NCBI GenBank assembly: GCA_963724365.1
Contig: CAVRUR010000011.1
Coordinates: 305,631-369,630 of the forward strand
Origin: JALORV01 sp963724365
GTDB lineage: Bacteria; Pseudomonadota; Gammaproteobacteria; Burkholderiales; Burkholderiaceae_F
Reading direction: 5' to 3'
Length of the DNA stretch: 64,000 nt
Below are positions 50,110 through 61,190 of this stretch, one piece after another. The notes beneath the pieces are model-generated. The model made no database searches. It was not told the DNA's origin and saw nothing but the letters and a program-made list of their open reading frames with translations. Within the stretch, counting starts at the first letter, position 1, and each line of letters opens with the position of its first letter. The translations under genes and the position numbers were made by a program.

Positions 50110-51618
50110 ATGAGTCGCCGCCCCATGTCTCCCGGCGATGCAGTGTGGTTCCACATGGACGGGTCGGCCAACACGGCGGTCATCACCAGCATCCTGCTCA
50201 CGAACACACCGCTGGACTTCGAGAAGGTCAAGCGCGTGTATTCGCGGCGGCTGGCGCGGTTCGAGCGCTTCTCGCAGCGAGTGGTGGAGGCGGGCTTGCC
50301 GTACTCCACGCCACACTGGGAGTCGATACCCGGGTTTGCCATCGGGCAGCAGATGCATCACGTGGCGCTGCCTCCGCCGGGTGACGACGCCGCGCTCGCG
50401 GAGCTGATCAGCGACCTCGCCAGCACACCGCTGGATCACGCGCGCCCGCTGTGGGACGTGCACGTGGTGGATGGCGTGGGCGGCGGCAGCGCGCTGATCA
50501 CACGCATGCACCATTGCATGGGTGACGGCACCGCCAATGTGCTGATCGCACGGACGCTGTTCGGTACCGCGCCCGATGTGCCAGTCGAGTCCGACGCAAC
50601 GCCAGCATCGGCAGTGGTTGAGCCTGGCGTGGTCGGGCAACTGTTCGCACCGATGATCCAGCTCGCGCAGCGCTCGGCGCGCCAGGCGCGCGGAGCGATC
50701 CGCACCACGGTTGAAGCCGCCTCACACCCCGAGGACACACTGCGCAAGGCGGGCTTCGCGCTGGCGGGCGCCGGCATGCTGGCGACTGAACTGCTGCGCA
50801 CGCCAGACCCACGCTCGCCGCTGAAGGGCGACTTTGGACTGGCCAAGCGCGTGGCGTGGTCGGCGCCGGTGGCGCTGACCGACGTGAAGGCGATCGGCGC
50901 GCCGCTGGGCGCCAAGATCAACGACGTGCTGGTGGCCGGCATGACCGGCGCGCTGCGCACCTACCTGCAGCGGCGCGGCGTCGACGTGACTCGCACGACC
51001 GTGTGCGCAATGGTGCCGGTGGACCTGCGCCCGCCGGAGCGCGTCGACGAGCTCGGCAACCACTTCGGCGTCGTACTGCTGGACCTCGCCATCACCACCC
51101 GCGAGCGGTTGCGGCGCGTGCTCGCCACCAAGGCGAACATGGACGGCCTGAAGCGCTCCCCCGAGCCTATCGCTGCACTGGCGTTGTTCAACCTGCTGGG
51201 GCGCGTACCCAAGGCGATCGAAGACATCGCGGCGCAGATGTTCCAGAGCAAGGCAAGCGTGGTCATGACCAACGTGGCCGGCCCGCAGGAGCCGCTGCAC
51301 CTGGCCGGCGTGCCGATCGAGCGTGTGATGTTCTGGGTGCCGCACCCGGGCAAGGAACTCGGTATGGGCATCAGCATCCTGAGCTACTGCGGCACGGCCA
51401 CGCTGGCGGTGATCGCAGATGCGCACCTCGTGCCCGATCCCGAAACGATCACGCAGGAGTTCAGCCGCGAGTTCGCGGCGATGCTGAAGGCGGTTCGGGC
51501 GAGGAAGGCGCCGGTGGTCAAGGCGGCGCAGCGCGCAACGCCGATAAGCAAGCGCGTGGCGGGCGCAACGCGCCGAGTGAAACCGGTCCGACGCGTGCGA
51601 GCCCAGGCTCGCGCGTGA
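50110..51618 (+). CDS. Wax ester synthase / diacylglycerol acyltransferase (WS/DGAT)
   Basis: Makes wax esters or triacylglycerol from acyl-CoA. 502 aa. The catalytic HHxxxDG motif is HHCMGDG, preceded by ARPLWDVHVVDG; KINDVLVAGMTGALR and VTNVAGP-like (MTNVAGPQEPLHLAG) segments are also family hallmarks. The C-terminal ~40 residues are rich in Lys/Arg/Ala/Pro (KAAQRATPISKRVAG), beyond the usual enzyme end. The start at ATG 50110 has an excellent AAGGAGG 6 nt upstream. Product lipids would form cytoplasmic storage bodies. Confidence 0.9.
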   Translation: MSRRPMSPGDAVWFHMDGSANTAVITSILLTNTPLDFEKVKRVYSRRLARFERFSQRVVEAGLPYSTPHWESIPGFAIGQQMHHVALPPPGDDAALAELISDLASTPLDHARPLWDVHVVDGVGGGSALITRMHHCMGDGTANVLIARTLFGTAPDVPVESDATPASAVVEPGVVGQLFAPMIQLAQRSARQARGAIRTTVEAASHPEDTLRKAGFALAGAGMLATELLRTPDPRSPLKGDFGLAKRVAWSAPVALTDVKAIGAPLGAKINDVLVAGMTGALRTYLQRRGVDVTRTTVCAMVPVDLRPPERVDELGNHFGVVLLDLAITTRERLRRVLATKANMDGLKRSPEPIAALALFNLLGRVPKAIEDIAAQMFQSKASVVMTNVAGPQEPLHLAGVPIERVMFWVPHPGKELGMGISILSYCGTATLAVIADAHLVPDPETITQEFSREFAAMLKAVRARKAPVVKAAQRATPISKRVAGATRRVKPVRRVRAQARA

Positions 51619-51769
51619 AGCGCGCGCAGCGGCGCGAGGTCTTGTTAGAAGGTTCTACCTTGAATGCGACGCCACTGATGTACGGCACGGCGGCCGCCTG
51701 CCCTTGCGCCACAGTGGAATTGTCCAACGCAGGGTAAGCGTCGGACAGGCAAGCACGAAAGGAGAAACC

Positions 51770-52147
51770 ATGGTCAGGCGGCAAACCAGAGTGAAAGGCA
51801 CGGCAACACGGCGGCGCGCAGTACAGCCGACCCCTCGGCCTGCGCCGACCGTCGCGACAGTACGACCTGTAACGATGAAGACGATGATGGCCCGGTTCGA
51901 AGTCGCGGGGCGCAAGCTCCAGACGACTGGCGTCGTGGCCCGCCGGTTCGCGCGCACATCAGTGCGCGAGGTCACCGGTGCGGTCAGGGCCTCGCGTGAG
52001 CCGATGACGGCGCTGTGGCGCAATGTCAGGCTCGCAAGTCGCCACATCGCTCGGGAAGCGACCACGGCGTGGTATGAAGTCGTACCCGCCGGCAAAGGGG
52101 TGCTGAAACTGCCTGTCGCACAGGGTGCGCGTCGCCCGACCGCGTAG
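51770..52147 (+). CDS. Small basic protein
   Basis: 125 aa. Basic, Ala/Pro-rich N-terminus (VRRQTRVKGTATRRRAVQPT) and a helical middle (MKTMMARFEVAGRKLQTTG, TALWRNVRLASRHIAREATTAW). The start at 51770 has GGAG 6 nt before it. Its pattern is loosely like phasin or granule-associated proteins but no family is recognised. It lies between the WS/DGAT gene and the NYN-domain gene, all on the plus strand. Confidence 0.6.
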   Translation: MVRRQTRVKGTATRRRAVQPTPRPAPTVATVRPVTMKTMMARFEVAGRKLQTTGVVARRFARTSVREVTGAVRASREPMTALWRNVRLASRHIAREATTAWYEVVPAGKGVLKLPVAQGARRPTA

Positions 52148-52310
52148 TGCAGTAGCCGCTTCGGCGCCACACGGCTCCCTTCTTCCATGAACAGGAAGCA
52201 GGGAGGCGCTGGCGCCGTATCTCGTCTTCCCGCGCGCGGAGTGCTCGCCGATTCGCGCCACCGCGCGATTACCGGCTACAGTCCAGCCGCGTCCACTCCC
52301 TGCAATCCGC

Positions 52311-53135
52311 ATGTCACTCACCTACATCCTCGTCGACTTCGACAACGTCAAACCGACCGCCGCCGACATCGGCCTGGCGCGCGGTGACAAGTACCGGCTC
52401 GCGGTCGTGCGCGGGCCACAGCAGACGCGCTACGAGGCAGATCTCGCCGAGGCGCTGCACAGCATGGGCAGCCAGGTGACTTTCACGCGCTGCGCCAAGG
52501 CCGGCAAGAACGCGGCGGACATGCAGATCGCATTTCTGCTGGGCGAACTGGTGGCGACAATGCCGGCCAGCGCCCACAAGTCGGTGCGCTTCGTGGTCAT
52601 TTCGCGCGACAAGGACTTCGATCCCCTGCTGATGTACTTGCACGACAAGGGCTTCGACGCGACGCGGGCCGCAAGCTTCAAGGCCGCGCTCGGCGGCAAG
52701 GCGGCCGCGGAACCGGAAGCGAAGCCTGCTCCGCGGACGCGTGCAGCCAAGGCCGCATCGAAGCCCGTCGTGGCGAAACCGGCGCCGGCCAGGCCCGCCG
52801 CGGTGAAGAAAGCCGCCGCGAAGAAGGCGCCGGCGGCAAAGAAGGCCGCACTCGTGCAACCGTCTCCAAAGAAGGCGGCGCACGCGGCAGCGCGCACGGT
52901 CAGCAAGAAGCCGGCGGCGCCGGACCCGATCGTGCGGGTCATCGAGGGCCTGCAGCGCAAGGGTGACGAGCGCCCGGGCAAGCGCAAGGGGCTGGAACGC
53001 TTCATCGAGTCGCACCTGGGCCGCAACCTCGCGCCCGGTCAAATCGACACTTTGATCGCGCAACTGGAGCGCGACGGCATAGTCGCGTTCAAGGACAACA
53101 AGGTCGACTACCGGCTGCCGAAGTCGAAGAAGTAG
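52311..53135 (+). CDS. NYN/PIN-like domain protein with Lys/Ala-rich tail
   Basis: 274 aa. Residues 1-120 form a NYN-type RNase fold: TYILVDFDNVKPT, YEADLAEALHSMG, NAADMQIAFLLGELV and FVVISRDKDFDPLLMYL with conserved Asp residues. A ~90-residue linker (about 125-210) is made of AKKA/AAKK-type repeats like histone H1 tails. A last domain (GDERPGKRKGLERFIESHLGR, LIAQLERDGIVAF) may bind nucleic acid. A cytoplasmic nuclease is the likely role. It ends 2 bp before the next gene. Confidence 0.82.
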   Translation: MSLTYILVDFDNVKPTAADIGLARGDKYRLAVVRGPQQTRYEADLAEALHSMGSQVTFTRCAKAGKNAADMQIAFLLGELVATMPASAHKSVRFVVISRDKDFDPLLMYLHDKGFDATRAASFKAALGGKAAAEPEAKPAPRTRAAKAASKPVVAKPAPARPAAVKKAAAKKAPAAKKAALVQPSPKKAAHAAARTVSKKPAAPDPIVRVIEGLQRKGDERPGKRKGLERFIESHLGRNLAPGQIDTLIAQLERDGIVAFKDNKVDYRLPKSKK

Positions 53136-53137
53136 CG

Positions 53138-54376
53138 ATGACCGATCGCACGTTCGACCTCGTGCTCTACGGCGCGACCGGCTTCGTCGGCCGGCGCGCG
53201 GCGTTGTATCTCGCGCAGCGACGCCTGCGGCGCAAACTGCGCTGGGCGATTGCCGGTCGCGACGCCGGCAAGCTGGCGGCGCTGCGTGACGAACTCGCTC
53301 GCGATGCGGCCGCGGTGGCTTTGCCAGCAATCGTTATCGCGGACAGCAACGATGCGGCGGCGGTCGGGGCGATGGCCGCGTCGACGCGCGTGCTGATCAC
53401 CACTGCCGGTCCGTTCGCGCTCTTCGGCGACTCGATCGTCGACGCCTGCGTGCAGCACCGCACCCACTACGCCGACATCACCGGCGAGACCGCCTGGGTA
53501 CGGCGCGTGATCGACCGCCATCACACGCGCGCGGCGCGCGACGGCACGCGCATCGTGCCGTTCTGCGGCTTTGACTCGGTGCCCTCGGACCTCGGCACGC
53601 TGCTGGTCGTGCGGTACATCGAGCAGACGTTCGGCGTGCCATGCGTCGAGGTGAAGGGCTACTTCCGCATGATGGGCGGCTTCAATGGCGGCACCCTGGC
53701 GTCGAATGCACACCGCTACGAGACCGGCGAGGTGGAGGCCGGACGCCATCCGTTCCTGCTGAATCCGCGCGCCAGGCATTCCGCGTCGGACTTGCTGAGC
53801 AACCAGGACCCGCGCGGCGCGCGCTACGACGAGCTCGCCGGTACGTGGGTGGCACCCTTCATCATGGGGCCGATCAACTCGCGCGTGGTCCGGCGCAGCG
53901 CGGCGCTGAACGCGGCCTACCGCACGCCTTACGGCCCCGGCTTCCGCTACCAGGAGTACACGAAGTTCGGCCCGCCACTGGCTGCCGCGAAGGCCACCGC
54001 GATGGCGGCGGCGATGCGCGGTTTCGAGCGGGTGATGGAGCAGGGCGCGGCCCGTGCACTTCTTGGTCGGGTGCTGCCCAAGCCGGGTGAAGGTCCGTCG
54101 GAAGCATCGATGGCGAGCGGCTGGTTCAAGACCGATCTCATCGGTCGCACCGCCGACGGCCGCACAGCGCGCGCACGCATCGCCTACGCCGGCGATCCGG
54201 GCAATCGCGCGACGCTGCGCATCCTGTGCGAGGGCGGACTTGCACTCGCGTTCGACGGCAGCAAGCTGCCGGGCGCGCCCAAGCGAGGCGGCGTTCTGAC
54301 GCCCGCGACCGCCATCGGCGACGCCTTGGTGCCGCGGCTGCGCGCTGCTGGCTTCGAGATCTCGATCGGCCGTTAG
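53138..54376 (+). CDS. Saccharopine dehydrogenase-like / trans-acting enoyl reductase family protein
   Basis: 412 aa. The NAD(P) site is VLYGATGFVGRRAALYLAQ; HYADITGETAWVRRVIDRHH and IVPFCGFDSVPSDLGTLLV are characteristic of the bacterial family related to mycobacterial trans-acting enoyl reductase. Cytoplasmic. The true substrate is not known. It begins 2 bp after the NYN gene, and its last bases overlap the end of the convergent cytochrome b561 gene. Confidence 0.88.
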   Translation: MTDRTFDLVLYGATGFVGRRAALYLAQRRLRRKLRWAIAGRDAGKLAALRDELARDAAAVALPAIVIADSNDAAAVGAMAASTRVLITTAGPFALFGDSIVDACVQHRTHYADITGETAWVRRVIDRHHTRAARDGTRIVPFCGFDSVPSDLGTLLVVRYIEQTFGVPCVEVKGYFRMMGGFNGGTLASNAHRYETGEVEAGRHPFLLNPRARHSASDLLSNQDPRGARYDELAGTWVAPFIMGPINSRVVRRSAALNAAYRTPYGPGFRYQEYTKFGPPLAAAKATAMAAAMRGFERVMEQGAARALLGRVLPKPGEGPSEASMASGWFKTDLIGRTADGRTARARIAYAGDPGNRATLRILCEGGLALAFDGSKLPGAPKRGGVLTPATAIGDALVPRLRAAGFEISIGR

Positions 54377-54951
54377 TGTGCGCCGACGTCTTGCGCGCCG
54401 GCGTTGCGCGCACCGGGCAGCATCAGGCGCAGCGTGTTGTCACGCACGATGTAATGGTGAAACAACGCGGCCGCCGCGTGCAGACCGATCAGCCAGTATC
54501 CCGCAGTGGCGATCGCCTCGTGCACTTCATCGACCGCAGTCGCCAGCGGCCTGCTCGGCGCGACGAGCGCGGGCAGTTCCCAGCTAAAGAACGGGATCGG
54601 TTTGCCGGCGGCGCTGAGCATCAACCAGCCGCTGAGTGGCAATGCGATCATCAGGCCGTACAGCGCCGCATGCACAGCCTTGGCCAGCCGTGCCTGCCAC
54701 AGCGGTGGCGCCGGCATGATGGGCGGCGTGTCCGCGAACGCTCGCGCGATCAGGCGCAGCCACACCACTCCGAACACGACCAATCCGAGCGTTTCGTGCC
54801 AGGTTCTCAGGCCTGCTCGACCCGCACTGCCCTTGGGAAAGGCATCCGCCAGTTCTGCACAGGCATAGACCAGTACGAGCAGCACGAGGGTCAGCCAGTG
54901 CAGGACGATGACGGGCAGGACGTAGCGCGTGCGGAGGTGGCGGTGAGGCAT
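54373..54951 (-). CDS. Cytochrome b561
   Basis: 192 aa with four membrane helices and the heme-ligand histidines of the prokaryotic b561 family: VLHWLTLVLLVLVY, RTWHETLGLVVFG, VHAALYGLMIALPLSGWLML and GLHAAAALFHHYIVRDN. Diheme, electron transfer in the inner membrane, often from quinol or superoxide. Monocistronic; overlaps the convergent neighbour by 4 bp. Confidence 0.9.
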   Translation of the reverse strand: MPHRHLRTRYVLPVIVLHWLTLVLLVLVYACAELADAFPKGSAGRAGLRTWHETLGLVVFGVVWLRLIARAFADTPPIMPAPPLWQARLAKAVHAALYGLMIALPLSGWLMLSAAGKPIPFFSWELPALVAPSRPLATAVDEVHEAIATAGYWLIGLHAAAALFHHYIVRDNTLRLMLPGARNAGAQDVGAH

Positions 54952-55082
54952 CGATGCGTGGATTCAAGTGCGAATTCGAGGACGAGTACAAAGCAGCGCA
55001 CGAGACAGCTCCTCGTGCACTGGTCAGATTCTCGTGGCGCGGCACGTTCCGAGCGTTGATACGCGTCAGGCGGCGGACACTG

Positions 55083-55628
55083 CTACGGCCTGAGCTTGCG
55101 CACCACCCGCCGCAGCGAGCCGTCATCCGGCACGAACTGGACCTTGAAGCCCAGCTTGCGCGCGAGGTCGAGCATCGGCTGATTGTCGCGAAGTACCAGG
55201 CCTTCGATCGCGCGGTAGCCGTCGCGTGCGGCGCGACGAATGAGACTGCGCATCAGCGTGGCAGCGAGCCCGACTCCTTGCCAGTCATCCGCCACCGACA
55301 CCGAGAACTCGCAGGTGGCGCGCGCCGGCGCAGCGAGGTAACGCGCGGCACCGACGATGTCGATGCCGTCATCGGCCGGGATCGTCGCCACCAGCGCAAA
55401 CTCGCGGCCCGCCGTCGGATTGACACCGCGCTCCAGTCGCAACGGATCGAGTTCCCGCTTGTGTTGCATGAAGCGCATGTAGCGCGCCCCGCTCGACATG
55501 CGCTCGAACGCCTGCCGGATCTCGTCGGCGTCGTCCGGCCGGATCGCGCGGATCAATACCTGCCGGCCATCGCGCAGCGTCGCGTGACGCTGGCGATAGG
55601 TCGGCAGGCCTTTGCGCGCCCGCGGCAT
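55083..55628 (-). CDS. GNAT-family N-acetyltransferase
   Basis: 181 aa. Opening VLIRAIRPDDADEIRQAFERM and the acetyl-CoA site DDWQGVGLAATLMRSLIRRA (QGVGLA) are clear; AIEGLVLRDNQPMLDLARKLGF is the closing segment. This arrangement matches acetyltransferase domains that occur fused to acyl-CoA synthetases (Pat/AcuA-like), and here a fadD-like gene follows 36 bp before on the same transcript side; whether it acetylates that ligase is a guess. Confidence 0.85.
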   Translation of the reverse strand: MPRARKGLPTYRQRHATLRDGRQVLIRAIRPDDADEIRQAFERMSSGARYMRFMQHKRELDPLRLERGVNPTAGREFALVATIPADDGIDIVGAARYLAAPARATCEFSVSVADDWQGVGLAATLMRSLIRRAARDGYRAIEGLVLRDNQPMLDLARKLGFKVQFVPDDGSLRRVVRKLRP

Positions 55629-55663
55629 CGCGACTCAGTAGTCCGGGCCGGCGCGCGTGCGGC

Positions 55664-57334
<1,671 letters not shown>

Positions 57335-57471
57335 GATTGCTCCTTGGCTTGCCGTTCCTGTTCATTCTGCTCAGGATCTGGCGACACCCGATGCCTCGGA
57401 TCAAGGATCGATGCGGTCGAGGCGCGTCGGCCGCTATGCTGGCCGCCCGAACCGATCCGGCAGGAGTCCCG

Positions 57472-57996
57472 ATGACCGCACCGACGCTGCGCTGGCCCCC
57501 GGCCAGTGACGAGCCGCGGCTGGTGACGATCGAGTCGTTCGTGCTGATCGGACGGCCGGCGCAGGCGGTGTTCGAGTTCGTGACGAACGCCTCGCTCTGG
57601 CACTACTGGCACCCTGCCACCGCCTCCGTGACAGCGACGCCACCGCGGCCGCTGGTCGTCGGCGAGCAGGTCACGGAATCGATCCGCGCCGGCAGGCGCC
57701 GCTTCGACGCCACCTGGACCGTGCTCGCCTGCGAGCCGCCGACACTGTGGGTGATCGCCACCGATACGCCGCAGGGTGACTCGCGCATCGTCTACGAACT
57801 GCGCGCCGACGGCGATTCACTGACGCGCTTCTTCCGCACGCTTTCGTATCGCTCGCACGGCTGGCCGTGGACGATGTTTGACGGCAACCTGACGCGCGCG
57901 GTGCTGACAAACCAGTCCGAGCGCGCGCTGGCCAACCTGAAGCGCGTGCTGGAGGGCGGCAAGCTCGCCCAGGCGGACGAGGCGCCGCCATCCTGA
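57472..57996 (+). CDS. SRPBCC-family protein
   Basis: 174 aa. The polyketide cyclase/dehydrase fold is shown by FVLIGRPAQAVFEFVTNASLWHYWHP and the long C-terminal helix NLTRAVLTNQSERALANLKRVLEG. Cytoplasmic, with a hydrophobic ligand cavity. The start at 57472 was chosen at MTAPTL; the upstream in-frame sequence is antisense to the fadD 5' region. Function unknown. Confidence 0.8.
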   Translation: MTAPTLRWPPASDEPRLVTIESFVLIGRPAQAVFEFVTNASLWHYWHPATASVTATPPRPLVVGEQVTESIRAGRRRFDATWTVLACEPPTLWVIATDTPQGDSRIVYELRADGDSLTRFFRTLSYRSHGWPWTMFDGNLTRAVLTNQSERALANLKRVLEGGKLAQADEAPPS

Positions 57997-58149
57997 CCGG
58001 TCATTGAGCCGGCAGCGACCGCATTAGCAGCGCACCTCTCCGTCCGGGGCCCCGCCCCAGAGCCGCGAATGTCGGCGAGATTTACAGGCGCACGGGAGAG
58101 AACGCTCTTTGACCCCGAGATTCGTGTCGATTCAGACCCTTGCAGGGGC

Positions 58150-58165
58150 TGGCATCGGGCTTGCA
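58150..58165 (+). promoter_or_regulatory. Sigma-54-type (-24/-12) promoter
   Basis: TGGCATCGGGCTTGCA: the invariant GG (58151-58152) and GC (58163-58164) are 10 bp apart, as RpoN promoters require. Transcription would start near 58176, about 43 bp before the PEP-CTERM ATG. In PEP-CTERM/exosortase bacteria these genes are controlled by the PrsK/PrsR system through RpoN, which fits. Confidence 0.6.
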
Positions 58166-58218
58166 TGACGACGAGCCGATGCGTCACGGGTCACTGTTCA
58201 CTCGCAAGGACCGCACCG

Positions 58219-58956
58219 ATGAAGATTCGCCACTTTTTGTCGCTGTCGCTGGCCCTACTCGTGTCGACGCCGTCCACCGGCGCGGTGATCAGCCAGAGCG
58301 ACGCCTGGAGTGCCGCCCTCGGTGCTCCCTCGACGATCACGTTGGCCCCGTTCGACCCGACTCTGGGCACGCTGACCCGCGTCGACGTGGTGCTCAGCGG
58401 CCAGATGTCAGTGCAGGCGTTTGCCAGCCCGTTTCCCAACCCACAGGGCGGCTTCCTGCCGTATTCCTTCCTGATCCTCTCCAAACTCGATACGTTGTCC
58501 CCGGGGGGCACGGGCTTCGACTTCGGCGGCGAGGCGCAGTGGCTGACGAACCATACGGTGCAAGGCAACGGCAACAACGTCGTGGCCGTTTCGTCGTTCG
58601 AACTCACGTTCGAGTTTGGTGATCTCTCGGATCTGGTCGGATTCACGCTCCCGGACGGTGTATCGGGCTTCACGCAGCCGCCGACCACGATCAACGCGCG
58701 CCGCTCGGACTTCATCGAAGACCTGGTCAATCAACTGCTCGGTGTTCAGCAGCAGTTCTTCGTGCCCGAGTTTCCGCAGGTGGTCGGTGCGCCGGTACCG
58801 GTGACGATCACGGCACTCGACTTCAACGGCCTGATGCGGCTCGACTACATCTACGAGGCGCGGCAGGACGTCCCGGAACCGGCGGGTACGGCATTGCTGG
58901 GGCTCGCGCTGGCGATCATCGTTGCGCGCCGACGTCGGCAATTCGCGCGAAACTGA
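58219..58956 (+). CDS. PEP-CTERM sorting-domain protein
   Basis: 245 aa. Sec signal (MKIRHFLSLSLALLVSTPSTGA), a beta-rich body, and the C-terminal tripartite sorting signal: VPEPAGTALLGLALAIIVARRRRQ, that is Pro-Glu-Pro, a hydrophobic helix and an Arg cluster. Such proteins are cut and anchored by exosortase, typically in exopolysaccharide-producing cells; no exosortase gene is in the window. AAGGA stands 8 nt before the ATG. Preceded by a sigma-54-type promoter. Confidence 0.92.
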   Translation: MKIRHFLSLSLALLVSTPSTGAVISQSDAWSAALGAPSTITLAPFDPTLGTLTRVDVVLSGQMSVQAFASPFPNPQGGFLPYSFLILSKLDTLSPGGTGFDFGGEAQWLTNHTVQGNGNNVVAVSSFELTFEFGDLSDLVGFTLPDGVSGFTQPPTTINARRSDFIEDLVNQLLGVQQQFFVPEFPQVVGAPVPVTITALDFNGLMRLDYIYEARQDVPEPAGTALLGLALAIIVARRRRQFARN

Positions 58957-58989
58957 ATCCGCAGGACCGACAGCGCAGGCGCCTCGCAC

Positions 58990-59838
58990 CTAGTGCGACG
59001 GTGGCCCGCCCCACAGCCAGGCGGCACCGCGCACGCCGCTCGAGTCGCCATGCGCGTGCTTCACAAGCCGCGTCGCGACGTGATCCGAGAACACGTGCGC
59101 ACCCCATCGTCGCGGCACGTTGTCGTACAGGCGATCGAGGTTCGATACGCCGCCGCCGAGCACGATCACATCGGGGTCCAGCAGGTTGATCACGCCCGCG
59201 AGCGCACGCGCCAGGCGTGCTTCATAGCGCGCCAGCGCCGCGTCACCAACCTGCATGCGTTCGCGTTCCAGTGCGGGGCCGGACAGATAGGTTTCGATGC
59301 AACCCGCGCGACCGCAGTAGCACGTCCGCAGCGGCAGGTCGTCGTCGTTCGGCAGCGGAAGCGGGTTGTGTCCCCATTCACCGGCGATCGCGTTCGGGCC
59401 TTCGAGTACGCGGCCGTCAACGACGATGCCGCCACCGACACCGGTGCCGAGGATGACGCCGAACACCACGCGCACTCCGCGGCCGGCACCGTCGATCGCC
59501 TCGGACAGCGCAAAGCAGTTGGCGTCGTTGGCTAGCCGCACCGGACGTGCTAGCGCCGTTTCGAGATCGTCCTGCAGTGGACGGCCGTTGAGGCAGGTCG
59601 AGTTCGCGTTCTTCACATGCCCGCTCACGCGCGACAGCGCGCCGGGCATGCCGACGCCCACCGTGCCGCTGCGCCCGGTCTCGCTTTCGATCGCGCGCAC
59701 CAGTTCCGCGACGGCGTCGACAGTCGCGCGATAGTCGCCGCGTGGCGTCGGTACGCGCCGGCGCACGAGCACCGCGCCGGCAGTGTCCAGCGCGATGCCT
59801 TCGATCTTGGTGCCGCCGAGGTCGATGCCGATACGCAT
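58990..59838 (-). CDS. ROK-family sugar kinase (fructokinase/N-acetylglucosamine kinase-like)
   Basis: 282-aa ATP-dependent sugar kinase. ATP motif MRIGIDLGGTKIEGIALD, catalytic Asp in RLANDANCFALSE, the GTGVGGGIVVDG loop, and the zinc motif EWGHN...CYCGRAGCIETYLSG are intact. The size and motifs resemble Mak fructokinase of gammaproteobacteria. The sugar cannot be told from sequence alone. A five-gene exported-protein cluster follows on the same strand upstream. Confidence 0.9.
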   Translation of the reverse strand: MRIGIDLGGTKIEGIALDTAGAVLVRRRVPTPRGDYRATVDAVAELVRAIESETGRSGTVGVGMPGALSRVSGHVKNANSTCLNGRPLQDDLETALARPVRLANDANCFALSEAIDGAGRGVRVVFGVILGTGVGGGIVVDGRVLEGPNAIAGEWGHNPLPLPNDDDLPLRTCYCGRAGCIETYLSGPALERERMQVGDAALARYEARLARALAGVINLLDPDVIVLGGGVSNLDRLYDNVPRRWGAHVFSDHVATRLVKHAHGDSSGVRGAAWLWGGPPSH

Positions 59839-59884
59839 GCGGCCGATGCTACCGACGCGGCCCGCTCCTCGTTGCGACGTCCCG

Positions 59885-61019
59885 CTACTGCTTCGCCTTG
59901 TACGCCTCCAGCAACAGGTTGCGTTCCGGCATGTCCTGCAGGATCAGCCGGCCCAGCGCGGTATCGCCCTGCAGCCGCCCGATCGATTGCGGTTGCGGCA
60001 GGGAAGGATAGAACCGCGACAGCGCGGTCACTCGCTCGGCAAAGATCGGCGCCGGCGCCGGACCGGGCGGGCGATCCCAGACATAGGTGATCGACTGCAG
60101 CATGCCGTTGGCGTCGAAGTCGTAGAGCGACGCTTTGATGCGCGGGTCTTCGCCGCAGGCACTGCTGCGCAGGTCGAGACGCAGGTTGTCGGTGTTCGGC
60201 ACCTTGCCTTCGATGGGAGTTTCCGTGTAGCGCACTTTGGCCATCGCCCGCACCTGATCGACGCCGACCTTGCCGAGCTTGTCGAGCAGCGTGTTTCGGC
60301 AGGCCTCTGCTGGCGGGCGACGGCGTCGACGGCGGTGGAGCCTGCGCAGCACTTGCCATCTGTGTCGGCGGCGCGGCTGTGCTGGAACCCGCGGGCGCTC
60401 GACTCCCACCTGCGCCCTGCGCCGCTTGGGCGGAACCGCCCACACGATTCAGAAAGCAACCTTCATACATCGCACCGACACGATTTTCATTGACGAAGTC
60501 AAAGATGAACACACTCAACCCCGAGCTGACAAACTTCTCCGGAATCATCAAAACCCGTTTGCCCTCGCTTCGATACTGGACCGCAACGAGCGTCTTGCCG
60601 CCGGAAACGACCCATTCCTTCGGTCGAAACTCCACAGCGGGGCCGAACATGAGTTCACACATAAAGCCCCCGGGTTTTGAGAGCATGTCAGCCAGCAGAG
60701 CCGCATCTCCCCTCGCTCGAGCCTGCGTTTCCACCTTCCACTGCCCGAGCAAGGGATTGCGCTCGGGCGGCAACGGCGGCAAGCGCAACACCTTCGCACG
60801 CACGGCTTGCGCTTCGGCGATCGCTTTTGCGTCCTCCTTTGCTTTCGCTTCGGCCTGGGACTGCCGCAGGGCGTCAAGTCGCGCACGATCTTCCGGGGAG
60901 AGCTCGTTCCTGCTGTCACCCCAGATCACCTGCGCATCCGCTGGCGATGGCAAGAGCGCCGCCGTCGTCATAGACAAGGCGCCAACGACAAAGGCAAAGC
61001 TACGAATGCAAGCAGCCAT
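59885..61019 (-). CDS. Exported protein, paralogue A1, frameshifted
   Basis: Signal peptide (MAACIRSFAFVVGALSMTTA...ADA), a charged helical region (about residues 38-75), then LRLPPLPPERNPLLGQWKVE, GFMCELMFGPAVEFRP, VAVQYRSEGKRVLMIPEKF and MYEGCFLNRVGG. A Ser/Ala/Pro-rich linker leads to a C-terminal domain (AEACRNTLLDKLGKVG, ASLYDFDANGMLQSITYVW). Near 60311 one base must be skipped (GCC A GCA) to join the two parts, giving 377 aa. The middle part is clearly homologous to the next gene upstream. No family name recognised. Confidence 0.75.
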
Positions 61020-61190
61020 CGTGCAACCTCTCGTCTCAAATCTTTGAAGCGTGCGGAACACCCCCATCACGTTCTCAGAGCCGGGCCCGTCCCGCGACTT
61101 CGCGTCTCCGCTACCGCACGAAGATGGGCTTGTCGTCTGCGTCGTAGCGAATGCCCCCGGCCTCGCAAGCGTTGACGCGCGCTGCAATGT

